Position numbers and translations under genes: made by a program
In this document: positions 31,494 through 42,556 of the stretch, in pieces
Numbering within the stretch: the first letter of the stretch is position 1
Layout: the number at the start of each line of letters is the position of its first letter
The notes under the pieces: model-generated
Told to the model about the DNA's origin: nothing
Databases searched by the model: none
What the model saw: only the letters and a program-made list of their open reading frames with translations
Source of the DNA: Sycon ciliatum
Lineage: Eukaryota > Porifera > Calcarea > Leucosolenida > Sycettidae
Length of the DNA: 64,000 nucleotides
Assembly (NCBI RefSeq): GCF_964019385.1
Contig: NC_088644.1
Coordinates: 19,268,273-19,332,272 of the forward strand
Direction of reading: 5' to 3'

Positions 31494-31744
31494 ATGGAAG
31501 AAGAATCTCGCGATTTCGATTTCGCTTCTGTAGCGACTGCTGCTATGCAGCAGGCTCAACCAGGCACCGCGAGCAACGGCAGAGCTGCTAGAGACGGTGT
31601 CGAGCCTGGCCGCGCTAATCACGGCCTGGGCACTGGCATTGCGCACTTAGGCTGTGAAGGTGAGAGTAGCAGCGCAGCAGCTAGGCCTGTAACTGGCACG
31701 CCACAGCAGTACAGGAGACGACTCCATGGTGGTGAAGAAAATGA
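31494..31744 (+). CDS. Channel A exon 1
   Basis: MEEESRDFDFASVATAAMQQ onward, Ala/Gly-rich, ends RRLHGGEEN plus two bases; donor ATGA|GTAAGG. No domain. Assignment rests on phase and position. Confidence 0.62.
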
Positions 31745-34700
31745 GTAAGGAGATAAAAGTAATCAAGATGTTTTCTGTCTCTAACTAAGTGCTTCTGCGT
31801 GTAATGTCATCTTCTACATCCTACATTTCAGGGGCTAGTCATAACCAAGTACTACAATCTGACTTAAAAATGCGTGACTTATCGCGAGTAGACTGTACAA
31901 GGTGTGTGGTGGTGGGGGGATGTGGGCAACATACATACCACGACATGGAAATCCGGTCGCACGTCTAGCCGCCCCAGGGCGCTGGCCATGCAGCCGTGGA
32001 TAAGCGGAACATGCCTTTTGCGCTGCTGGTCGCATCGGTTCAACATGACGACGTGCACTGCACGCAGCGTTCTGTACGCGCTGAGGGCGCTGGCCCGGGT
32101 CAATCGACTGGATTTCCATGTCCGCTCGGTACATAGCCAATTCCTGATAGTTCTGCCCCTTACCTGTCTGGAGTATACATACGAGAGCTCGCTGGCAAGC
32201 AACTGGGCCTGTTTTGCATACTCAGACTTACGATTTCCCGGTATTCTGCAGCGGTTTTGCGTACTACCAATATACCAGCGTGTACATCATTGCATGCATT
32301 TTTTATACTATATGCATACTTGTATTGTGGTTGTTGACCTGCACATGCACATTGGTGGCTGGATTAGTTGCTGCAAAACACGTGTGACTTGTACTCACGG
32401 CATGATTTTTTGTGCTACATGTAGTCATAGCGTGACATGCACTCGCTTTCGTACAAGGATAGTCATCGCTTAGCTTGCGCTCACCATGCTTTTACACACT
32501 GAGTTGATCGATCAGCTTTGACTTTCCGTAGGATTTGCTCAAATTCCGTAGTGCGGACGAAGGAGTGACTTTCCATACAAATATGAAAATAATATTAGGT
32601 TGGCAGCAGTGACACGTAACTATGGCGTTTTTCATCGTGAGTAGGTTGCAATGACGGGCAGCACAGAAAGCAGGCATGGTATTTAACACCACATGACTAG
32701 TTTATAGTACAGCGTGCCGTACAAAGTGCCTGTACTTGGAATTATGTTTCCAAGGTTTCGTGATAAAAATGACTTTGACGTTTTAGTTTTCACCCTGGTC
32801 AGGGACGTAGCTCGCCCATCAGTCTGTGGTGTGGTGACCATGTACCATTGGCAGACTCGAAGCCGCCATTTTGCCTTTGTTTAGTGTGCTGACTGGACTA
32901 CATTGACTAAACACGGTGTGGTGAAGCCAAGACTGGTTACCCCTCCACCCGGCCCTTTCTTGACTGTATGCAGCAGTTCTGAACCTGCACCCTATTTCTG
33001 ACCTGTTTCTTTTCTTTCTGTGTCCGGTTTGCGTGCAAAGAATGGAGTTACGACCTCGCGGCACATCCCTCTCAAAAACGAGACGAAGAGTAGAGTTTAG
33101 CAGACAGGAAAGTGTTCTTGATAGCAGCATGACTATCCCAATTCCTATGCTACCAACAGCAGCAGTAGCTGGTCACACCATCTCTACCGTGGGTGCTGGT
33201 AATCTGAGAAAAGTCAAGTACAAGCGAAACGTGTCCTATCCATCTCATGAAGCTGATCATCAGGTATGTACTGCAAACATTCACTCACTCCTTTATGAAA
33301 TTATTTGGATTTCACGGAGAATTTCAAAATCTGGAAAATATGTGCCTGATGAGTCATGTGGTCTGTAATTTCCTTACACTCTGCATTTATCGTATAAAAA
33401 AAACATTAGGCATCTTATCCTCTATTTTCCGGTAGCACTTTCTCTGAAAGTGTTACCTGTTCCGAGGACTCGGAGACAGCTACAAGCTACAACAATGATT
33501 GTAATAATCTACTAGCCATACCAGTAGCAGTCAGTTAGAATTCCACAGCAGTTAACTTAATGTTACCATGGTAACCACATACACTCACTGACTACTCATA
33601 TACTTACCATGGTAACCACATACACTCACTGACTACTCATGTACATCATGTACAATGCCATGTGTTATACCAAACAGCAAGCACAGCAAGCACAGCAAGC
33701 ACAGCAAGCACTGTGAATCAATTATCCTTCTTGTTTTTCATGTTGCTGTGACTCTGCAGCCTGGTGGAGAGAGTGGAAATGAATCGGACGAGGAAGAGGA
33801 TGATGAGGAGTTTTGGAAAGAGGTAGTCAAGAATCCTTCCCGGACAGTTTGGTATAGGACCAAGCGTAAATTCCGTTGTTCGTATGAGATGCTATACACA
33901 CATGTACATGCAGGATATTCAACATGATTATTGTGTTGAGTTGAAAACCCCTTTCCACTTTCTCTGTTGATACTATCAACTTAGTCTCCAGTCTTGCAAC
34001 GAAAGGCTTCAATGGCATCTGTTACATGTGAGCATAAAGGCTCCTTCTTGGCAACACCTTGTTTTGACAAGGATGGGAATCTGTTCCTTTTCTTCTTGCT
34101 ACTCAGGTACGTGAGAAGAGCAAAGGAATGATGATGTACAAAGCCGCGAAACAGACTACACGACTCGAAAGAATGTTCAAACGTCTCGGCAACTCCTGGG
34201 ATCGCGTTCTTCTAGATGTTGTGGACCATGGTTTTGATGTTGAAGACGGACGTGATGTAAGTTAGTAATGTGTTTACTCGGTTTACTCGGTGTATATTGC
34301 TGGTGTCAGTCGCAAACTCTAACAACCCATGACATGTACACATTATACCTGACTGGTATATCATCACTCAATGACTGTTATTGTCATGTCGGCACGGTTG
34401 TATCTGTACATGTGTGCAGTACATAGTGTACAAGGTCAACCTTGCGAATAACAACCCTCGATTGTGTATGAGAAACGTGCCGTTATTCACGAGTCGTCGT
34501 TATTTGTGAGGTTGAAAGTATGCAGTCAAATTGTCACTAGATCTGAAGATTGTGTCATTATTTGCAAGTTGTTATACCTGAGGTCGTTATTCACGAGTTT
34601 GACTGTTGTAACCGACATATTGCCATGTGACATTGGTTTCTGATTAGACCAGCTCATATGCTGGTTTGCAGTCATGCTTCCTATGATAGCGTACGCTAAT

Positions 34701-36193
34701 CCTATGACAGCGTACGCTAATCTCACATACTTCCTATGACAGCGTACGCTAATCTCACATACTTCCCATGACAGCGCACGCTAATCTCACATACTTCCTA
34801 TGACAGCGCACGCTAATCTCACATACTTTCCATGGTGGCTGTGGATACCCTGCACTTGCTGTGTCGTGTCTTGTAGATGAAGTTCTCTTTGAACTTGTTA
34901 CTTCATACGCATTCAGCCAGTGTTGATGCTACTGACGAAGGTGGAGACACTGCACTACACTGCGCAGCCAGATCCGGAAAGTTGGAAGCTGTGGAAATCC
35001 TCTTGCAGTCAGGCGCTAGCGTAAGTGCCATGTGTTAAGATGGCCAATGAGTATACCCATACTGGAACTTCAAGTCATCTGCCTCCCTTATAGTAGCATC
35101 ATCTTATTCACTCTCGTAGTCGAATGGTGTGCTTCACTGTCCGAAGAGTGCTCAATACCCATGTAGGGCAGAGCCTTGTACACAAGAGAGAGATTGGAAG
35201 CTTTGTCACAACTCCGAGTTTCACGTATTACTACGATCATCAGGCAACTTATCCACTCTCTTGATAATGTATCAAGCACGGGGCGGTGTGCATCTGATTT
35301 ACAACACACGCACACGCACACACACACACACACATATACATGCACATGCACACACACACACACACACATTCCTCGTTGCTAGTACTCTCAATCAGTATCT
35401 GGGTCAGTGTGAGTTTCAGTGTATGCATTCTGCATTTTCCCATGCTGTGTCTGTTCCGATCTCTTCAGACAACAGCCAGGAACAACAGGAGAGAAATTCC
35501 ATTGTTGCTAGCGCTGCGTAAGGGACATGATGCTGTCGCTGCAAAGATAATGGCGTGTATGCAGCCAGCGCGGTAAGAGAATACCATGAGTGCATGTTCT
35601 GAACAGTACCGGGAGAAACTATGTAACTATCTGTTTGGCTAGAGCAAAGTGGAGAGGTGTATGGTTTTCATAGCAAGTGGAGTAGTATTCGGTATGTCAA
35701 GATTTGGAAAACTGGCACTATATCAGTGCAGTTGAACTCAAGTTTAGCAACCCTAAAAACCATGTTCAGTCTCAGAGCCACAGTAATTCATTACAAACAG
35801 TTTGATAACCAGATAGTGGAAGTGATTTTTACTCAAAGTCTGCTTTCTGTTCTCACTCTGTTTGCTTTGACATCTTCACATACATTCCCAGCGCTAGAAT
35901 TCAACTCCATTTTAATTATGACTTAATTAATTAAGAGCTAGATTTCACCTACATATCCAGTGCTAGAACTCGCAACTCACATAACTGCCAATTTACGTGT
36001 CATTACTTTCACCATACTCCATGATTCCTGCTGGTGATGTCTGTCTGTTCTGACACTTGATGATCTGAAGACATGAGAAGAAGTAGGCAGGAAGTGCCTT
36101 TCATGGAGATTGGTGGCTTGCCGTTATGTCTAATGTGGGGTTGATTATGTGTTTGTTTGGCTTGAATTCAAGGTGAACACCTTGTGTGTGTGT

Positions 36194-36237
<44 letters not shown>

Positions 36238-39200
36238 GCGCGCGCATGTGTGCATGGTGTACATTCCTGTGCAGCGTCCGTGACATTTTCATAGCCCATG
36301 GGAATGAAGACTGTGTATACAGCTTCCATCATCTCATTGAAGAGAAGGAAATGAAGGTATGAGTTACATCTGCTTCAGGGTCTTTGGATGTGTATGTATT
36401 TTCTTCGAAGGAACCTCACATTCATGTCAGCAAGTATCAAGTGTGCAGGACACATTTACAAGTACTTTACCAGTATTCTATCTGCTGATTGATGCTGTGA
36501 CTGTTCAGGAGAGTTTAACTGCAGCACTTGATTGTATGGTAAAGAAGTTACATGATCAGCCCAATCACTTCAAGTTCTTCCTTCAAATTCTTGACGGTGA
36601 TAGCAATGGCAGACATCCGAGAGACGCTCAGTTCACTGGCCGTACAGCTCTGCAGCTAATAGCCAAGTTTGGCAACAAGGTAACAAAGGTTCTGTTAGAC
36701 GAATTATTCATCTTTTCAACTAGATGTGTGATGGTAGTTATCAAAACCTGACTGTGTATGTATATAGAAAGCAACTTATCACATGCTATCCTGCTGACCA
36801 GGCGGGCAATCGTGACATCATTGAATGGCGCTTGCGGTACTTTGACTGCAGACGGCAGTGTATCACAATGTTGTACGGATCCTGCTCTGGCACAAATGGA
36901 AGCAATTTGTCTCGAGAAAGTACTGGTGAGTCAGCTATTGATAGATGCCTATGTTGTCACTGTTGTTCATTCACATTATTCATGATTGTCTATATAATAG
37001 AACCTCTCTTTTCCTGGTGCCTCGGGACCGAGAATCGTACCTAACTCGGAAATTCACTACAACCACAAAGTATGTGATATGTTATTCTCTTCAGCTGTGC
37101 TCACTGGTCCAAGATCCATAAAATTCGCAGATATAGACGGGAAGAGATGAGGGTTATTATCGCACTTTCTGACTGCTTATTATCTTTGTAACAGTCGTGG
37201 ATAGTTGCTTCTTATCTAGTTTCCATGTGTTTTCTAATTCTATTTACAAACGGGAACAGTCTGAAGAATAAATTGACTGTCACCACCAGGACTGCAACCA
37301 GGGACCTCACTGGTGGCCAGCAATGCTCTACCACTAAGCTATGGTGTAGTCCTCATCCAAGCAGCGATCATTCTACATCTTCTTCATTATGATGTAATTA
37401 TGTTTGTCGCCTTACCACTGTTGTCACTGCTGTTACTGCTGCTGCTGCTGCTGCTGCTGCCGCTGCCATCACCACTGCCCCTATTGCTGCTGTTGTATGT
37501 GCATGTGTGTGGTATGTTGTCACCAGGATGCAAGCTGCAGTCTTCTCCCTTTATGTCGTTGTCATGTCAATGGCACTGATATTTGCTGGCGATGCTGTTG
37601 ATCCAACTCAATACCGATCTGGACTGGATATTTTCCGTGCAATTTGTGAAGTTCTCTCCGTACTGTTCTGCCTGTATGGCCTTGCAGCTGAATGCAACCA
37701 GCTATACAAGTAGGTTTCTCTGGTCTGCATCTGTATCTTAGTTGTGTGTGTGTGCTAAATTGTTACCGGATGGTCTGTAAGGCCATGACTGACAAGCAGA
37801 TGGTACCAGGTTTAACTCCTGTTTGCCGGGAAGGATTTTTCCTAGCATGCTGTGACCCACAGGTTTCTGGGAACTATTGGCTTGACACAAGAGTAACATG
37901 AATACATTGAATGGGCCTTTTGGTTATTGACTACATTGGATGATCTCCTGAACTCACACGCACCATTCTAGAAGTGGCGTGTGCACATTGATCATGGATG
38001 CTGGTGGTATTCCTTGTGATGCTGAAAGGTCGATTTATCTGACTCTTGCATGTCAAGATGCGCCAATGCAAGCGAGATGGTTTGTCTACATTATCTAGTC
38101 GTCTTCTTTCATCTTATTCAGTACCTCTGATAGGAAACAGAAAGGCAGATGTATAACTGTCATACAATGGCTGTGATATATAGCCTGCATTGCAGGTCAG
38201 GGTATGGAGCATGCGTGCTCCTCTCCCTCCTCCCGCAATGGGCCCCATAACCTTTACGGCAGGGGGTCAACAAGACCGGACAGGGCAGGTGTGTGTGTAT
38301 GTGCACACGCATGTATGAGTGTGTGCGCGGGCGCGCGGGCATACATTCACGTGCATGTATATGTGTGAACGCATGAATATGTTATGGCATCCAATTTAGT
38401 ATGCGTGAAAATTTGACTCTTTTGTGACCTTGTGCAGGCATCGAGGGGATTATTTTGAAGATCTCTACAATTATGTGGACGTGACGTCCTTCTCACTTAT
38501 CCTGGTGGTCATTCCGTTGCGATTCACAGACTCATCTTCGCAGTGGACTGTGGCTTCGTTTGCCTATGTTGCAACTTGTATACGCTTCTTCAAGTATACA
38601 TGTGCTTTTCGGTGAGTTATTAACTACAAGTATTCCTTATCACGAGTTGTTTTGTTAGTTGTCAGTGCTGAGTAGAAGCACTATTCTTGTTGCTCTCTCA
38701 TTTCATCGGCCCATAACGGCTGGATACCATTCACCTGGATAACACAAGCCTATTGACATGCAACGTGGGCCAAAAGGTACATAATCTAATCGTCCTTACA
38801 CTCTCTTGATTATCTAGTTGAATTGCCAAGGCTTACTTACGGTTGTGGACTTGGCTCATTGACCCTTTTATTCACCCTATTTGCACCTTCATGTAAGCTG
38901 CATGGCATGTGTTTGCGTTTTTTCTCTCTTTTCTGTACGCGCAGGAATATTGGTGCTTACACGCAAATCTTGGGCCGAATTGTTCGCATTGACATTGTGC
39001 GCTTCATGATCATCTTCTGCATATTTTTGGTGACATTCTCTGGATCATTCTATTTGGCTCTGCGGGGAGAAGAGGAGGCTATGTTCAGCCTGAAGGAGAA
39101 TCGCACAGTGACCATTTCTGATCTTGATAAACCTGATTACTACCACGCAAGGTACCATTGAGTACATGTATATGGTGTTAAACATTTCATGTACAAGCGT

Positions 39201-39778
39201 TCCGATACATATTATAGTATGTTTTGAAAAATGCATTCGTACCTCAGACTTCCAACAATACGCAAAACCAGCTTGCCTCCGATTTCTTACCGCCACTCTG
39301 ACATACAGCAGATCCGGTTTGAGCAAACTTGGATATTTCCAATTTTCAAGCTCCTGAATTCTATCTTGCCGATTTGAAACTGCAAGTGAATCTGCACCGA
39401 ATGTGTCCTAATGTGTTCTATTTTTTTTAAAACTTGTATTTGCATAGGTCGTACCCTGAAATATTGCTGACTGGCCTGCGCATCATGATTGAGAGCGAGC
39501 CAATTATCGACTACTACGAGCGCTCCAGCAAGCTTGGGTAGGTCTGATGTGCTTGTGACCATTGTCTGTACTCTCTAGGCCTATGTCTTATGCATACAGC
39601 ACGCCGGGGATGGACTGAACCACAAGCCAAAAGCTGTCATTGAGCAAGTCTCAGTTGCATCTTTGAGTTTGGTGATTTAGCTGCGAATGATGGCTGGATA
39701 CCAAAAACATCATGATCAATGTAGTGTTGTTTCTCAGCACTCTTTGCCGGTCGGTTTTCAATTAGAAGTGTTTCTAAT

Positions 39779-39824
<46 letters not shown>

Positions 39825-42556
39825 ACATGTGCACTGATTCGTGGGTGTGTGTGGATGTGTGTACTTGTACAGATGGCTTGGCATAGTGCTGATTCTGCTC
39901 TTCATGTTCATCGTGATCGTAGTCTTGCTCAACATCCTCATTGCACAGCTTTCTGACACATACCAGAATGTACAGAGTGATGCCCAGAGAGAGGTGGAGC
40001 TAAACCGTGCCTACATCGTAGGTCATGTGGAAAAGAACAGTCTATTGTATAAGGTATGGATTATGCTACTACAGTACTACAGTACTACAGTACTACAGTA
40101 CAGTCGGGTGCTGAAGATTATGCTGCTACAGTACTGTCGGGTACTGAAGAGAACTGGGGGGGGGGGGGGGGGGGGGGGGCAGTAGTCTCATAGCCTAGAC
40201 CCGTCGTAGTGTTCATGTGCTACCGTCTATGCGCAGTGGAGTCACCGTGTGTATATTGGTATCCTGTGCCTGATGAAATTCTAAGCTGTTCGTTCCTTGG
40301 CACCCGACAATACTGTACTGCTGTTATGTGTAGTACTGTGATCCTACACAACACTACAGTACTGTGATCCTACACAGCACTACACGTCTCAGAATTCAAA
40401 TATCTGACAGTATTGGTATGGTCTCTCATGACTATACTGCCCTGCTGGCGGACGCGATCATGAACTCCTTGATGTACCTGGTAATCACTTCCACTGACAC
40501 CCACCTGGTATTGGGCAATCAGTTTGTTGTGAAATCCACATGCACATACAGCATTTATTGAGCTCAGTCCCTGGAGTAGACCATGACCTCTAAAGTACTG
40601 CCGATAGGCACAGTGAGCATAAAGATTTGGATTACCATTCATGCCCAGACTGTCCCACACTGTCCCATGTAATGTTTTGTGCTATTTTTTAGAACCTACT
40701 GGCCACAAACTACAAGCCGTTTGTATGTGTCCGCGACCCAGTTAGTAAGTTGCAGTTCTTCCCACAGTTATACGCACGGGTAGGGGAGCATTGAGTTTCT
40801 TTGGTGGTTTCCTCAATACTTCAGACATAGCTACTGCTGCTGCGGCTGCTGCAGCTGGCGCTCCTGCTGCTGCTGCTGCTGTGGTTGCTGCAGCTGGGAT
40901 TGCGGCTGTAGTGGTGCCGTCAGTGCTACTGCTGCTGTTGTTGCTGCGAATGCTGTTGGTGATGGTGGTGTTGCTTCAAGTGCTACTGCTCATGGTGCTC
41001 TTTCTTCACCTACTTCTCGAAGGTTCTTTGTTTCCAGAGAACGTAGTTGTTTGTAATGCTGGGTAGTTCTACGGTATGCTGTCTGTTTTTTTTTTTTTTA
41101 TGTTAGACGTTCTCGAGCGCTGGGAGTGTCCACCGTTAAATGATCTTCATCGACAGCTGCATCGCATGAGTAATCGTCTTGAACACTATGACTCATCATT
41201 TGTAACTTTGGAACACACACTGTCTCATCAAACAAGGGTGCTAGAAGAGCTCAAGTAAGTAGGCATACATGCTATAAGGGCCTTTTCTCGCTTGCATTAA
41301 AATATTCGCGTTGATTCCTTTTGGTCACTTCTCAAGTTACTACTGATTAGGAAGTGTAGTAGTATCTTTGGGACTAAGATAGGTAAATGCATAATCTGAT
41401 GCTAGAATCTTGCTGAGGTTCAGGCAAGGCTTGCCATAATTATGCATTGGTGTACACTGATACCACACGTGAATAGGTGCATGACAACAGCGGTGATGTT
41501 TTGTTTCATTCTTTGCCGTGTTCTGGCCTCGGTAGTACATCGTAGATATAGAGACCATCTGAGAGGAATTTATAGAACCATAATCAAGAAGAGATCTGCA
41601 TGCTACAAGATTATTGTAGATTATTTTAGCATTACCGCGGATTGGGAGATCATTTATACCTAACAAGTTTGAAATAACTCAGAAGTAGCGACAACCTCGG
41701 CCATTTGAAAATAAACTGAACCGTCCACCTCTCCACACCGCGCTCTTGGCCCACATTCACAACACCACACCATAGCGGCGAGGAAGTTCGTTCTTGGGTT
41801 TGAAATAGCTAGCTGTCCGGAGATTGCCAATTACTTCACTACTGTACTATCACTGTGTTTTGTTCTTACTTTGTATGCATCAGGACGGTGTGCATGGAAC
41901 AGACTATGAAAATACAACGACTGCATCGCAAATTGAAAAGAAGGAGAGGAACGGAGCATGGCGTCAGAACAGGAGCCTCTAAGGACAGTATAACATCGAG
42001 TGATTCAGAATCTGACAGCGCACATGGCACCCGCAAACTTGAGAGTGAGGATGTTGAAGACGACGAACTAGGTGGTGTTGTTCATACAAGGCACGGCGCA
42101 GTTACAAGTTCCAGTGCACCCATTGCTGCTAGTGCAGTGTCAATGGGTGTAGCTGCCTCCTACCAGGCAACTGTGTCAGGAATTTTGCCTGGGTTTGCCG
42201 CGCACCGCCAGAGACTGAGTGAGCTACAAGAAACAACCGGCCATGCTCAAGCGGCATCATCACATCGCCAAAGATCCTACTCTGCGGGTGCGGCTGAATT
42301 GCACCACCATTCAAGATCACCACGGCAACTTCATCAGCGTGATAGAAGACATTTACAACCGTCAGCTATTGCAGCATCTCGCCATGGTGATCACAGCTCA
42401 GGCCGGTCTTCACCAAAGCCAAGAGATGCCAGGGAATTGGAACAGCGCAGCGCAGCCAGGACCAGCACTCTAGGACAAAGCCCAGCCAAGAGCCCAGTAC
42501 CATCCATTGAGGTGCATCCTCAGCATGAATTTGAAAATGATGAATCTATCGTCTAG
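31494..42556 (+). CDS. Channel gene A: ankyrin-repeat TRP-like cation channel (complete, 17 exons, 989 aa)
   Basis: Exons 1-17 (listed below) sum to 2,970 bp and stay in frame. Order of parts: acidic/low-complexity N-terminus; ankyrin repeats (TALHCAARSGKLEAVEILLQ at about 250-277, a second at 282-307, a third near 381-394); pre-S1 block KWKQFVSRKYW; S1 422-443, S2 about 459-482, S3 495-511, S4 517-540 ([10 protein letters not shown], few charges), S5 556-580; pore loop [15 protein letters not shown] 610-624; S6 640-664; post-S6 linker, a coiled coil (717-766) and a Ser/His/Arg-rich tail. This topology is that of a TRP-type non-selective cation channel in the plasma membrane; the subfamily could not be assigned. 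Start ATG 31494 (ATCATGG) is chosen because exon 1 then joins exon 2 in phase. Gene B is a tandem paralogue. Confidence 0.85.
31942..32122. mobile_element. MITE with GACATGGAAATCC ends, copy in gene A intron 1
   Basis: GACATGGAAATCCGGTCG at the left, inverse with one change at the right. A second copy is at 46692-46881, just upstream of gene B's first secure exon. Confidence 0.85.
33041..33263 (+). CDS. Channel A exon 2
   Basis: MELRPRGTSLSKTRRRVEFS onward, ends SHEADHQ|GTATGT. Acceptor GCGTGCAAAG completes a Glu codon with exon 1. No known domain. Confidence 0.68.
33562..33616. promoter_or_regulatory. RFX X-box-like palindromes in gene A intron 2
   Basis: GTTACCATGGTAAC at 33562-33575 is a perfect inverted repeat fitting the RFX X-box; a near copy (CTTACCATGGTAAC) is at 33603, inside a direct repeat of about 40 bp. 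Known as a ciliary promoter motif, but here it is intronic, so function is doubtful. Confidence 0.3.
33760..33822 (+). CDS. Channel A exon 3 (acidic)
   Basis: Twenty-one codons, PGGESGNESDEEEDDEEFWK plus E, phase 0 on both sides. Acceptor CTCTGCAG, donor GAG|GTAGTC. Confidence 0.72.
34107..34256 (+). CDS. Channel A exon 4
   Basis: Fifty codons: QTTRLERMFKRLGNSWDRVL then LDVVDHGFDVEDGRD. Gene B has a matching exon at 47063 ([20 protein letters not shown]). Confidence 0.85.
34433..34606. mobile_element. Decayed pogo-like MITE
   Basis: GTCAACCTTGCGAATAACAA .. GGTCGTTATTCACGAG then TTTGACTG; same layout as the copies at 28.1 and 28.6 kb. In gene A intron 4. Confidence 0.7.
34676..34840. repeat. 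32-bp tandem repeat, about five copies
   Basis: Unit acttcctatgacagcgtacg plus ctaatctcacat, ending about 40 bp before the ankyrin exon acceptor. Confidence 0.92.
34877..35020 (+). CDS. Channel A exon 5 (ankyrin repeat)
   Basis: Forty-eight codons; GGDTALHCAARSGKLEAVEI then LLQSGAS is a canonical ankyrin repeat. Same length and phase as the gene B exon at 50758. Confidence 0.92.
35304..35370. repeat. (CA)n microsatellite
   Basis: Interrupted CA tract in gene A intron 5, about 100 bp upstream of the exon 6 acceptor. Confidence 0.9.
35469..35572 (+). CDS. Channel A exon 6 (ankyrin repeat)
   Basis: TTARNNRREIPLLLALRKGH then DAVAAKIMACMQPA; second, less canonical ankyrin unit. Same 104 bp as the gene B exon at 51437. 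Confidence 0.9.
36182..36240. repeat. (GT)n microsatellite before channel A exon 7
   Basis: Almost pure GT, ending in CGCGCGC about 30 bp from the acceptor. Gene B has a (GT)n tract in the equivalent intron at 52468. Confidence 0.95.
36275..36356 (+). CDS. Channel A exon 7
   Basis: VRDIFIAHGNEDCVYSFHHL then IEEKEMK. 82 bp, as in gene B (52589). A (GT)n tract ends about 35 bp upstream of its acceptor. Confidence 0.9.
36509..36679 (+). CDS. Channel A exon 8 (ankyrin-like)
   Basis: Fifty-seven codons: ESLTAALDCMVKKLHDQPNH, FLQILDGDSNG, TGRTALQLIAKFGNK. One codon shorter than the gene B exon at 54145. Confidence 0.92.
36852..36925 (+). CDS. Channel A exon 9 (pre-S1)
   Basis: TAVYHNVVRILLWHKWKQFV then SRKYW. 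Acceptor TTTGACTGCAG. The frame was set by alignment to gene B ([20 protein letters not shown]); an upstream AG at 36801 reads in a different, unrelated frame. Confidence 0.88.
37280..37352 (-). repeat. tRNA-derived SINE-like sequence
   Basis: On the minus strand TAGCTTAGTGGTAGAGCA (A-box-like) and GGTTGCAGTCC (B-box-like) lie about 30 bp apart as in a tRNA. The T33 position and one T-stem pair are wrong, so a SINE head or tRNA pseudogene is more likely than a tRNA. Confidence 0.45.
37422..37500. repeat. (CTG)n-rich tract
   Basis: Repeated CTG/CTA in the polypyrimidine region of gene A intron 9; the Leu-rich frame it gives is not supported as coding. Confidence 0.85.
37527..37709 (+). CDS. 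Channel A exon 10 (S1-S2)
   Basis: [20 protein letters not shown] (S1), [20 protein letters not shown], then LFCLYGLAAECNQLY (S2). Same 183 bp and phases as gene B. Confidence 0.93.
38438..38611 (+). CDS. Channel A exon 11 (S3-S4)
   Basis: [20 protein letters not shown] (S3), [20 protein letters not shown] then KYTCAF (S4). Same 174 bp as gene B. Confidence 0.94.
38945..39151 (+). CDS. Channel A exon 12 (S5)
   Basis: [40 protein letters not shown] (S5), then an acidic turret ending DKPDYYHA. Same 207 bp as gene B. Confidence 0.94.
39448..39537 (+). CDS. Channel A exon 13 (pore loop)
   Basis: [20 protein letters not shown] then DYYERSSKL; pore helix and filter region. 90 bp as in gene B, but with extra acidic residues. 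Confidence 0.93.
39781..39830. repeat. (GT)n microsatellite before channel A exon 14 (S6)
   Basis: Pure GT, about 45 bp from the acceptor. Gene B has the same at 63588. Confidence 0.95.
39873..40053 (+). CDS. Channel A exon 14 (S6)
   Basis: [20 protein letters not shown] (S6), ILIAQLSDTYQNVQSDAQRE, then a charged helix ending NSLLYK. 46 of 60 residues match gene B. Confidence 0.95.
40156..40179. repeat. Poly-G tract, 24 bp
   Basis: Uninterrupted G run in gene A intron 14, after short imperfect repeats of ctacagtactacagta. Length may be unreliable in the assembly. Confidence 0.9.
40693..40744 (+). CDS. Channel A exon 15
   Basis: NLLATNYKPFVCVRDPV; acceptor CTATTTTTTAG, donor GTTA|GTAAGT; phase 0 in, phase 1 out. 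Confidence 0.78.
40830..40985. repeat. GCT/GCTGC-rich low-complexity tract
   Basis: Reads as poly-Ala or poly-Leu in the intron between channel A exons 15 and 16; no splice fit, so treated as non-coding. Confidence 0.85.
41107..41254 (+). CDS. Channel A exon 16 (coiled coil)
   Basis: VLERWECPPLNDLHRQLHRM then SNRLEHYDSSFVTLEHTLSH, a leucine-spaced helix likely to mediate subunit assembly, as C-terminal coiled coils do in other TRP channels. Acceptor TTTTATGTTAG, donor CAA|GTAAGT. Confidence 0.85.
41884..42556 (+). CDS. Channel A exon 17 (tail and stop)
   Basis: TVCMEQTMKIQRLHRKLKRR, then a Ser/Asp-rich and His/Gln/Arg-rich low-complexity tail ending FENDESIV and TAG at 42554. Acceptor TATGCATCAG. 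Confidence 0.88.

Noticed and set aside
36802..36925. Earlier acceptor for channel A exon 9 at 36801
   Set aside because: It puts the exon in a frame unrelated to gene B; the acceptor at 36851 restores the conserved WHKWKQFV sequence and the exact 74-bp length of B.
37280..37352. Functional tRNA gene on the minus strand
   Set aside because: Boxes A and B are present but the anticodon loop lacks T33 and the T-stem has a mismatch; more likely a SINE.
40791..41066. Ala/Leu-rich 91-codon frame in a channel A intron
   Set aside because: Low-complexity GCT repeat, no homology, and exons 15 and 16 join without it.
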